Source: UBA4722 sp044221135 (GTDB taxonomy: Bacteria; Pseudomonadota; Gammaproteobacteria; DSM-16500). Taken from it: DNA of 5,237 nucleotides. The notes beneath the pieces were generated by a model. That model was not told the origin of the DNA. It saw only the letters and a program-made list of their open reading frames with translations, and did no database searches. Of the stretch, positions 1 to 4,908 are shown piece after piece. Location of the stretch: assembly GCA_044221135.1 (NCBI GenBank), contig JBGAPT010000080.1, forward strand, positions 1-5,237. Direction: 5' to 3'. The stretch's first letter is position 1, and each line of letters begins with the position of its first letter. The translations under genes were made by a program, and so were the position numbers.

Positions 1-114
1 ATCGCGATTCTCCCCCTTAAGTGCAAGCACAAGCTTTGCTTGTGCGCAGCATATATATAACTATAACAAGAACACGTCACGCGATGGGGGATTCTTAAGG
101 GGGAGAATCGCGAT
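1..114. repeat. Repeat unit with perfect 21-bp terminal inverted repeats (copy 1)
   Basis: Bases 1-21 are the exact reverse complement of bases 94-114, so the unit has perfect terminal inverted repeats that begin and end with the self-complementary octamer ATCGCGAT. Inside lies a second hairpin at 27-45, with stem GCACAAGC/GCTTGTGC and a 3-base loop, followed by an AT-rich tract ending in TATAAC. The unit has no coding capacity. Small size, inverted ends and internal dyads resemble a MITE or REP/BIME-type palindromic element; which of these it is cannot be told from one locus. The window begins exactly at the repeat edge, so more copies may lie further left. No target-site duplication can be seen. 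Confidence 0.75.
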
Positions 115-127
115 TCTTCCCCTTAAG
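94..127. repeat. 34-bp near-perfect palindrome at the repeat junction
   Basis: The two repeat copies meet head to head here. Bases 94-110 pair with 111-127 with only one G.T pair (103/118). The centre is GAATCGCGATTC. In RNA this would be a very stable 17-bp stem, and in supercoiled DNA a possible cruciform. It lies 60 bases upstream of the first pilin start, so it could attenuate or protect the mRNA, but no U-run follows it and it is not a standard terminator. A purely structural role as a repeat end is equally possible. Confidence 0.7.
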
Positions 128-182
128 TGCAAGCACAAGCTTTGCTTGTGCGCAGCATATATTATAGCTATAACAAGGACGT
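107..182. repeat. Partial second copy of the repeat, forming the 5' leader of the pilin operon
   Basis: This segment matches bases 1-76 almost base for base at an offset of 106. The differences are one T for C in the C-run, small changes in the AT-rich tract (ATATATATAACT versus ATATTATAGCT) and a loss of similarity after AACAAG. The internal hairpin is conserved at 133-151. It shares the octamer at 107-114 with copy 1 and lacks the right-hand inverted repeat, because the sequence changes into the first pilin gene instead. Copy 2 therefore supplies the leader, including AAGGA at 175-179, where copy 1 reads AAGAA. Copy 1 could be a duplicated and rearranged leader, or the gene could have been placed next to a truncated element. 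Confidence 0.75.
175..179 (+). promoter_or_regulatory. Ribosome binding site AAGGA that favours the TTG start at 187
   Basis: AAGGA sits seven bases before TTG at 187, which is optimal spacing. The only in-frame alternatives, GTG at 127, TTG at 142 and GTG at 148, lie inside the palindromic repeat and have no comparable site. Starting at 187 also gives the short, charged leader ending in Gly that prepilin peptidase needs. Confidence 0.6.
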
Positions 183-186
183 TCGC

Positions 187-666
187 TTGCAAAAAATTCA
201 AGGTTTTACTCTGATCGAAGTTATTATGGTCATTGCCATTATCTCACTACTGGCTATCATGCCTTTTTTTAATTTCCCAAGCGCCAGCCTCAACCTCGAT
301 GGCCAAGCCCAACAACTAGCCAATGATATTCGATATACACAGTCTTTATCCATGACAAAAGCGCAACGCTACCGCCTCGTTATCACAACAGGTTCTAGCA
401 GTTATCAAATCTTGAATACCGCAGGCACGGCAGCACGTTTTGCTTCAGGGAATACAACTGTCACCCTCAATTCAGGTATCTCATTTGGTACATTAACTAA
501 TTTACCTAATAATTTGATTGCATTTGATGGTAATGGTATTCCTTACACTACTACTGGTTCACCAGGTACCGCACTGGCGGCAAATGCAACCATCCCATTA
601 CAATCCAGCGGCAGCACCAAGACCGTTGTCATTCTTCCTTTAACCGGCAAGGTAAATGTACAATGA
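187..666 (+). CDS. Minor pseudopilin, GspH/FimT/MshC-like
   Basis: This 159-residue type IV pilin-like protein is expected to be cleaved and N-methylated by prepilin peptidase and inserted in the inner membrane before assembly into a pilus. From the TTG start the leader is MQKIQG, cut before F7 in G/FTLIE, with the conserved Glu at +5 (E11) and a hydrophobic helix to about residue 28. Residues 44-64 contain LANDIRYTQSLSMT followed by a QRYRL segment, the pattern of GspH/FimT/MshC proteins. Later strands IAFDGNGIP (about 111-119) and ILPLTGKV (about 149-156) match the same fold. The length is normal for the family. It is first of four overlapping pilin genes and its TGA overlaps the next ATG. 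The family is secure. MshC is favoured over FimT or GspH only because of the gene order; no major pilin, ATPase or secretin is visible in the window. Confidence 0.85.
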   Translation: MQKIQGFTLIEVIMVIAIISLLAIMPFFNFPSASLNLDGQAQQLANDIRYTQSLSMTKAQRYRLVITTGSSSYQILNTAGTAARFASGNTTVTLNSGISFGTLTNLPNNLIAFDGNGIPYTTTGSPGTALAANATIPLQSSGSTKTVVILPLTGKVNVQ

Positions 667-1070
667 AAAAGCACACACCCCATTGCGCGAGATCAGCAAG
701 AATGGCTGATGGTTTTACCTTAATTGAGCTTGTGACCTTTATTGTCATTATTAGTATCTTAGCGAGCGCTATTCTATTGTCTTTTATGACAGCCATGAAT
801 AAAACACCTCTCGTTTTACAAAACACCATTGCCAGTCAAACCGCCAAGCAATGTGCAGAATGGTTTTTAGGGCAACGCCGTCTCAATGGATATACTAGCT
901 TTACTTGTAACTCAACGGTACCTGCTTTTTGTATAGCGCCCGCGGGCTACACATTGACCTCCAGTTGCAGCACAACCACAATCAGTGGTGACAGTAATTA
1001 TGAAATGATTGCAATCACAGTCAGCGGCCCTGGCAGTGCAGGATTAAATCTTTTACTTGCGAAGTATTAA
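663..1070 (+). CDS. Minor pseudopilin, MshD-like
   Basis: A 135-residue pseudopilin that starts at an ATG overlapping the previous stop as ATGA, with AAGG ten bases upstream. The 17-residue leader ends in DG before FTLIELVTF, with the +5 Glu at E22 and a hydrophobic helix to about residue 43. The following TPLVLQNTIASQTAKQCAEWFL segment resembles the MshD/PilV arrangement, in which a helix rich in Gln and Ala follows the membrane part. Four cysteines after the membrane segment (64, 82, 90, 102) could form two disulfides in the periplasm. An internal ATG at 702 would leave a four-residue leader (MADG) and cannot be excluded. It probably acts with the flanking pseudopilins in a priming or tip complex. 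MshD is a best guess from order and pattern; the prepilin class is certain. Confidence 0.8.
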   Translation: MKKHTPHCARSARMADGFTLIELVTFIVIISILASAILLSFMTAMNKTPLVLQNTIASQTAKQCAEWFLGQRRLNGYTSFTCNSTVPAFCIAPAGYTLTSSCSTTTISGDSNYEMIAITVSGPGSAGLNLLLAKY

Positions 1071-1561
1071 TGATGCAAACACAACACGGATTTTCGTTAA
1101 TTGAATTAATCATGGTCATCCTCATTGTTGGGATTATTGCAGGGATGTCAGCTCTTCTGGTATCTCAAGGGTTTAATGCTTTTTTTAACAGCGAAGATAT
1201 ATTGGATGCTAACTCACAAGGACAATTAGCAATGCAACGTATGGCGCGTGATATTCAGCTTATTCGTTCGCCCGCAGACATCAGCACAGCAACATCAGGG
1301 CAACTTTCTTTTACAGATATTAATAATAACACTGTTTCGTATGTATTAAGCGGATCAAATTTAAATTTGACAAAAAATGCTAACACTCAGACACTGGCTA
1401 TTGGCGTGAATGGCTTGACATTCACTTACTATGATCAAAATGGAACAACGCCGCCGGCAAGTACTGCTGTGACACGTTATATTAAAGTGACTCTCATTGT
1501 CACACAAAATAATGTAAATTACACATTGGCAACAGCAATATACCCGAGAAATTTAACATGA
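1070..1561 (+). CDS. Minor pseudopilin, MshO/PilW-like
   Basis: A 163-residue pseudopilin whose ATG shares a base with the preceding TAA (TAATG). A second ATG follows at once, so the start is 1070 or 1073. Leader MMQTQHG precedes FSLIELIMVILIVGIIAG, with the +5 Glu at E12. After the helix come a DANSQGQLAMQRMARDIQLI stretch (about 45-64) and a string of beta strands ending YIKVTLIVTQ. The RMARDI pattern soon after a polar helix is typical of PilW, MshO and GspJ-type proteins. It is shorter than MshO or PilW as I remember them, so it may be a compact form. Its last codons overlap the next gene as ATGA, pointing to translational coupling and fixed stoichiometry within one minor-pilin complex. 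Confidence 0.8.
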   Translation: MMQTQHGFSLIELIMVILIVGIIAGMSALLVSQGFNAFFNSEDILDANSQGQLAMQRMARDIQLIRSPADISTATSGQLSFTDINNNTVSYVLSGSNLNLTKNANTQTLAIGVNGLTFTYYDQNGTTPPASTAVTRYIKVTLIVTQNNVNYTLATAIYPRNLT

Positions 1562-3150
1562 TCACACTCAAAAATCAGCAGGGGTTTTTGACTATCATCA
1601 CCGTGGTGCTGATTGTCATTATGGGTTTTCTTGCTATCTCTATTGCTTATGTGTTTTCAAGCAGTACATTTTTAACAAGCAATTTTCAACAAGCTAATCG
1701 TGCTTTATATTTGGCTGAATCGGGACTTGAGCAAGCAACGCGTGCATTACTGCTCCCAACCACAGCCTCTCGTAGTAGCTGCACAGGATTGAATGTGACT
1801 AATTCCACTATAGGCGGCGGAACGTATACTGTCACGTCTACAGGGCCTTTTTCCTCTCCCTCTACGCCTACAATAGTCAGTGGCGCTTTAAGTAATTCAG
1901 CAACGACCATCCCAGTCGCAAGCACAACAGGTTATCAATCCTCTGGCCGCATTATGATTGACAATGAATTGATAAATTACACAGCTGTGAATGCTACTAA
2001 TTTTTTAAATGCAACACGTGGTGTTGATAGCAGCACTGCCGCTGCACATGCATCAGGTACTGCCGTCGGGCAATATCAATGTCGCCTGGCTTCATCAGGA
2101 GGTACACCTACATTAACACCGACTAATCCTGGTGATCCCGGTGGTATACGAACACTCAATGAAACCATTCAATTACAAGAAGCGTGGACGGTGGGAAACA
2201 AACCAGGTGCCAATAATTTCACATTGATACACTGGAATAATCCTACTGAAGTAGCCTGGACGAACGCCTCTGTGGCCTCTGCAAGCTCTGTCAATCTGAA
2301 TAGTATTTCTATGATTTCGTATGATGATGCATGGGCTGTGGGAGCTAATCGCACATTTGTTCATTGGAATGGTAGCACTTGGGTATCTCAAACACCTGCG
2401 GCTATTCCAAACGTAACAATGAATGGTATTTTTTGTAATGCTTCCAATGATTGTCATGCTGTTGGGCAAAATTCAGGTGGCGCTCTATTTGCCCGCTGGG
2501 ATGGCGCAAGCTGGACTCGAATAATACCTTCTAACAGCTCAAACAATAACCTAAATAGTGTATATTGCGATGCGAGCAATGATTGCTGGGCAGTAGGGAA
2601 CAATACTGGAAATAAATTCTATCAATGGAATGGTACAGGATGGGCTGGGATAGTGGTTGGAGCCCTATCCGGTTTCAATTTTAATGGCGTTTTTTGTAAT
2701 TCAAGCACAGATTGCTGGGCAGTGGGTGCGGATAATGTATTTGCTCGTAAAAATGGAGCCTCCTGGGCAGCTGCAACCGTTACCGAAAGAGGCAGCATCC
2801 CATCAGTGCAATATAATGGCATTTATTGTGTTGCGCCATCGGATTGTTGGGCTGTAGGTAATACCAATGGAGGAAACGATTTATTTGTACACTGGAATGG
2901 CACTTCATGGTCACGTGACGGGTCGAATCCATCGCCTGTTGTGAGTCTCAATGCCGTTGCATGTGCCAATACAAATGATTGCTGGGCAGTCGGTGTTGCA
3001 TCTGGCGCTCAAGGCACTTTTTTTCACTGGAATGGAACCAGTTGGGTCAATGTTGCAGTGAGTGGAATGCCGAACGTTCGACTAAACAGCGTTGCAATCG
3101 TTGGCCCTCATAGCCAACCCTGGAGTATTTGGTCTGAGAATTTTTCGTGA
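1558..3150 (+). CDS. PilX/MshP-like pseudopilin fused to a seven-bladed beta-propeller
   Basis: This 530-residue protein begins like a PilX/MshP pseudopilin: leader MITLKNQQG, a hydrophobic helix from F10 to about 33, then the hallmark ALYLAESGLEQATRAL (about 49-64). The +5 position is Ile (I14) rather than Glu, as often in the PilX group. Residues about 105-172 form a separate small module with TTIPV, SSGRIMID, NELINYT and NATRGVD followed by AAAHASGTAV. A linker rich in Thr, Pro and Gly (about 180-207) leads to seven repeats starting near residues 208, 257, 298, 342, 385, 429 and 474. Each opens with a D-C-W-A-V-G-like motif, then H-W-N-G-T-S-W. Seven blades fit one closed beta-propeller. 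Family members of the PilX type end before 200 residues, so the C-terminal two thirds are an addition. I infer a surface or tip protein for adhesion or ligand binding; no ligand can be named. An ordinary MshP plus separate MshQ or PilY1 was considered, but the reading frame is continuous. Confidence 0.8.
   Translation: MITLKNQQGFLTIITVVLIVIMGFLAISIAYVFSSSTFLTSNFQQANRALYLAESGLEQATRALLLPTTASRSSCTGLNVTNSTIGGGTYTVTSTGPFSSPSTPTIVSGALSNSATTIPVASTTGYQSSGRIMIDNELINYTAVNATNFLNATRGVDSSTAAAHASGTAVGQYQCRLASSGGTPTLTPTNPGDPGGIRTLNETIQLQEAWTVGNKPGANNFTLIHWNNPTEVAWTNASVASASSVNLNSISMISYDDAWAVGANRTFVHWNGSTWVSQTPAAIPNVTMNGIFCNASNDCHAVGQNSGGALFARWDGASWTRIIPSNSSNNNLNSVYCDASNDCWAVGNNTGNKFYQWNGTGWAGIVVGALSGFNFNGVFCNSSTDCWAVGADNVFARKNGASWAAATVTERGSIPSVQYNGIYCVAPSDCWAVGNTNGGNDLFVHWNGTSWSRDGSNPSPVVSLNAVACANTNDCWAVGVASGAQGTFFHWNGTSWVNVAVSGMPNVRLNSVAIVGPHSQPWSIWSENFS
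2179..3150 (+). repeat. Seven coding repeats of 41-49 residues (propeller blades)
   Basis: Blade starts fall at nucleotides 2179, 2326, 2449, 2581, 2710, 2842 and 2977. The opening motifs read EAWTVG, DAWAVG, DCHAVG, DCWAVG, DCWAVG, DCWAVG and DCWAVG, and the second half of most blades has HWNGTSW or a close variant (blade 5 has RKNGASW). DNA similarity between blades is moderate, with synonymous changes, so these are old repeats and not a recent tandem expansion. The last segment after blade 7 (LNSVAIVG and PWSIW) looks like the strand that closes the ring with the incomplete first blade. Confidence 0.85.
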
Positions 3151-3173
3151 GTAAGATAATCTAAATTCGGCAG

Positions 3174-4361
3174 TTATCCAGCGTGACCAGAACCAGCCTG
3201 AACATGCATTGCAAAATTCATACATCTTATTTTTATAAACTCCGCCACCCTTTCTTGTATTTGATGACATTTTTCAATCAAAGGTATTACAGATAAAATA
3301 GCGTCAGATAACTCAAGAATACGTCTACGGACTTCTGCTTTAGAAAACCCTACTTCATCTGCTAGTTTATCAAAACTTTTAACAGTAATATTGCCAATCA
3401 AATATTCACCGCCCAACTTCATTGCCATTTTGTTATCCAGATCTTTATAATAAAGCGTACAGATCAAATCATACAATGGCGCAAGTTGTAATTGATCAAG
3501 GTATAAAAGAGAAAAATTCTTTCCATGCGCATCACAATTTCCAATAAGATAATTAAATATCACAGCATTGATCATCTTATCTAAATCAATGACTGGCGCA
3601 GATGATACAACTCTAATAAGATTAAAACATTGCTTTAACGAAGGGCCGCCTTCATTTTGATATTTATTTGCTGATGATATACCTAAAGCCTGACAAAAAT
3701 CCTCTTGATGTATACGCATTATCTTATTAGATTCCTCCTTCGTTTCTATAAAAAGTCGATCATATCTTTTTATAAGTAGGTAATTAACGTCATCAACCTT
3801 TTTGAGATCTGCTTCTACGACCGATAAACCAATCCGTTTTGCCAAAAGTAGGCAAAATGCCTCATTAAAGATAACGCCGTCATAAATATTAAAATCTGGT
3901 TTTAATATATGGGTACTAGGTGCATTATTTAATGGAATAAAAATTTTTTCATTATCGAGATACACTGCTAGCTTATCCTGCACTCCCGCCAATGAAAGAC
4001 GAACCCCTTTTTCTCCTGCGAGTAAAGGTCGAATTGGTAATTCTCTCAATATATTGGGTAACTGCGCATCAGTTAATTCATGATAATTATCATTTTCTGA
4101 TTTCAATTTTTCTCCAGCCAAAATAAATGACAATGCACCAGCGCATTCACCGCCTATTTTCTCCAGCATTGAAAAATCATTGCTAGCACTAATACCAAGA
4201 TTTTTAGCAATTAACTTTCGTTGATTTTCCTCTGGTAAGATCCCGCCAAAAAATGCGCGGCAATTTTTTCTCGTAAATGTTTCTTTCTGCAGTGGCAAAG
4301 AACAGGAAATTCCTATTGCCAATGGATCAGCAAGCCAACTGGCAGAATAAGTAAAATTCAT
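3174..4361 (-). CDS. hipA: HipA-family Ser/Thr kinase toxin, 5' end disrupted
   Basis: The 395 residues match the HipA kinase fold nearly throughout. The N-terminal part has FTYSASWL, ISCSLPLQ, FFGGILPEEN and IGGECAGALSF. The kinase part follows: RLSLAGVQDK, where S123 corresponds to the autophosphorylated Ser150 of E. coli HipA; THILKP with the likely ATP-binding K154; RIHQEDFCQALG; KYQNEGGP; the catalytic loop GNCDAHGKNFS with D277 and N282; and LYDL with the metal-binding D298. All catalytic residues are present. HipA of E. coli phosphorylates glutamyl-tRNA synthetase and causes growth arrest and persistence; a similar role is inferred. The usable ATG at 4361 leaves out the first conserved strand of the family, which is still encoded upstream but out of frame with the natural start. 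AAGGTGAG directly precedes this ATG, so shortened HipA may still be made. hipB lies upstream on the same strand. Confidence 0.85.
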   Translation of the reverse strand: MNFTYSASWLADPLAIGISCSLPLQKETFTRKNCRAFFGGILPEENQRKLIAKNLGISASNDFSMLEKIGGECAGALSFILAGEKLKSENDNYHELTDAQLPNILRELPIRPLLAGEKGVRLSLAGVQDKLAVYLDNEKIFIPLNNAPSTHILKPDFNIYDGVIFNEAFCLLLAKRIGLSVVEADLKKVDDVNYLLIKRYDRLFIETKEESNKIMRIHQEDFCQALGISSANKYQNEGGPSLKQCFNLIRVVSSAPVIDLDKMINAVIFNYLIGNCDAHGKNFSLLYLDQLQLAPLYDLICTLYYKDLDNKMAMKLGGEYLIGNITVKSFDKLADEVGFSKAEVRRRILELSDAILSVIPLIEKCHQIQERVAEFIKIRCMNFAMHVQAGSGHAG

Positions 4362-4411
4362 CTCACCTTGATCATCTTGGACTAATTGTCCTACCCAAGA
4401 ATATTAGCCAT
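4362..4411 (-). other. Broken hipA 5' end: seven-codon frame plus orphaned N-terminal codons
   Basis: Two bases after the hipB stop, an ATG at 4411-4409 opens a frame reading MANILG and then TAG at 4393-4391. In the hipA frame the eleven codons at 4394-4362 read VGQLVQDDQGE and join directly to the hipA Met. V-G-x-L near the N-terminus is the standard first motif of HipA proteins. There is no ATG, GTG or TTG in this stretch and it is closed upstream by TAA at 4406-4404. One added G in the GGG run at 4394-4396 would give one frame from 4411 to 3174, with 412 residues. This could be a real one-base deletion, a larger frame-changing deletion (family members usually have a few more residues before VGxL) or an assembly error. 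Confidence 0.7.
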
Positions 4412-4413
4412 TC

Positions 4414-4638
4414 TTACTTACCTGTAAGTATAAGGTCTATTCCTAATGTTCTAAGAACAGTTAAAACTTTTTCTAGCTGAGCAGTTGGCTTCCCTTGTTC
4501 TAATTCAATAATAAAACGCAAACCCGTCCCTGATGTCAGTGCTAAGTTTCGTTGCGTAACGCCAAGCCCTTTGCGAGTGTTTTTTACTATTTTGCCTATC
4601 TCTTTGGAATCATACTTCTTCGCGAGGCTATATTTCAT
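4414..4638 (-). CDS. hipB: HipB-like XRE-family antitoxin and repressor
   Basis: A 74-residue helix-turn-helix protein of the Cro/C1 (XRE) type. Residues 13-26 (EIGKIVKNTRKGLG) form the first helix; TQRNLALTSG (28-37) and TGLRFIIELEQGK (38-50) form the helix-turn-helix, followed by the HipB-type signature PTAQLEKVLTVLRTLGIDLIL. It is close to the HipB/y4mF group and of normal length. It is expected to dimerise, bind operators upstream of its own gene and hold HipA inactive. Its stop lies two bases before the original hipA start, the typical antitoxin-first arrangement. The ATG at 4638 has only a weak purine-rich ribosome binding site. Three palindromic sites upstream are natural candidates for its operators. 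Confidence 0.9.
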   Translation of the reverse strand: MKYSLAKKYDSKEIGKIVKNTRKGLGVTQRNLALTSGTGLRFIIELEQGKPTAQLEKVLTVLRTLGIDLILTGK

Positions 4639-4657
4639 AATCTTAATTACTCTAAAA

Positions 4658-4679
4658 AATGTTCCCGTACGGTAATATT
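4658..4679. promoter_or_regulatory. Candidate HipB operator, inner site (degenerate)
   Basis: Read on the minus strand this 22-base site differs at only three positions from the two sites further upstream: TACGGG replaces ATCGGT at the centre. It begins 20 bases before the hipB ATG and overlaps the possible -10 box, a position suited to repression. The imperfect centre suggests weaker binding than the other two sites. Confidence 0.55.
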
Positions 4680-4703
4680 AGTATATTTTATAGTTTAAAT
4701 CAA
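4675..4703 (-). promoter_or_regulatory. Possible hipBA promoter
   Basis: On the minus strand TTGATT (4703-4698) and TAATAT (4680-4675) are 17 bases apart and would start transcription near 4668, giving a leader of about 30 bases to hipB. The -10 hexamer has four of six consensus bases and overlaps the inner operator, while the -35 lies between the inner and middle operators. The region is AT-rich and other hexamer pairs are possible. Confidence 0.35.
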
Positions 4704-4706
4704 TGA

Positions 4707-4728
4707 AATATTACCGATCGGTAACATT
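4707..4728. promoter_or_regulatory. Candidate HipB operator, middle site
   Basis: The core TTACCGATCGGTAA (4711-4724) is a perfect 14-bp palindrome, and the whole 22-base site is identical to the outer site at 4757-4778. It lies just upstream of the possible -35 box of hipBA. A perfect dyad repeated next to a helix-turn-helix gene is the usual sign of an autoregulatory operator. Confidence 0.65.
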
Positions 4729-4756
4729 AGCTCAATATTACTGCATAACTCATCAA

Positions 4757-4778
4757 AATATTACCGATCGGTAACATT
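4757..4778. promoter_or_regulatory. Candidate HipB operator, outer site
   Basis: An exact 22-base copy of the middle site, with palindromic core at 4761-4774, exactly 50 bp away, or close to five helical turns. The same face of the helix would be presented by both sites, which would suit cooperative binding or DNA bending. A half-site AATATTAC also occurs between them at 4734-4741. Confidence 0.65.
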
Positions 4779-4908
4779 GCTCTCAAAGAACTTCAACTTA
4801 ACTCGTTAATTTTTCGTTACTGGGGTTCTTTTTCGATGTTACTTCGAAAGTGGAGCACTTACAGCAATGACAAGGTTTCAATTATTAGCTTCGCGCCAGC
4901 GAGACTCA

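Noticed and set aside
142..174. Promoter-like hexamers in repeat copy 2 (TTGTGC 146-151, TATAAC 169-174, 17 bp apart).
   Set aside because: Transcription would begin near 181, after the AAGGA at 175-179 that best explains the TTG start. The same sequence exists in copy 1 with no gene after it. A promoter further upstream is more likely.
1..182. CRISPR-like repeat-spacer layout.
   Set aside because: Only two copies, the unit is far longer than a CRISPR repeat, no uniform spacers, and the copies share a palindromic junction.
2657..2857. Plus-strand and minus-strand open frames within the propeller-coding region.
   Set aside because: The repeats keep alternative frames open by chance; the main frame shows clear blade periodicity and conserved motifs.
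3151..3173. Shared terminator between the convergent pilin and hipA genes.
   Set aside because: Only a 5-bp GATAA/TTATC pairing across a long loop, with no G+C-rich stem and no T-run.
4397..4403. Programmed -1 frameshift site joining the seven-codon frame to hipA.
   Set aside because: The sequence ATTCTTG does not match the X-XXY-YYZ slippery pattern, and no strong downstream structure is apparent. A plain indel explains it better.
4831..4849. Hairpin TTTCGA/TCGAAA with a 7-base loop between the EamA gene and hipB.
   Set aside because: Weak AT-rich six-base stem, not followed by a T-run on the minus strand, where a terminator for the EamA gene would be needed.
4890..4903. Small hairpin (TTCGC/GCGAG) just after the EamA stop.
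   Set aside because: Five pairs including one wobble and no T-run; chance is likely.
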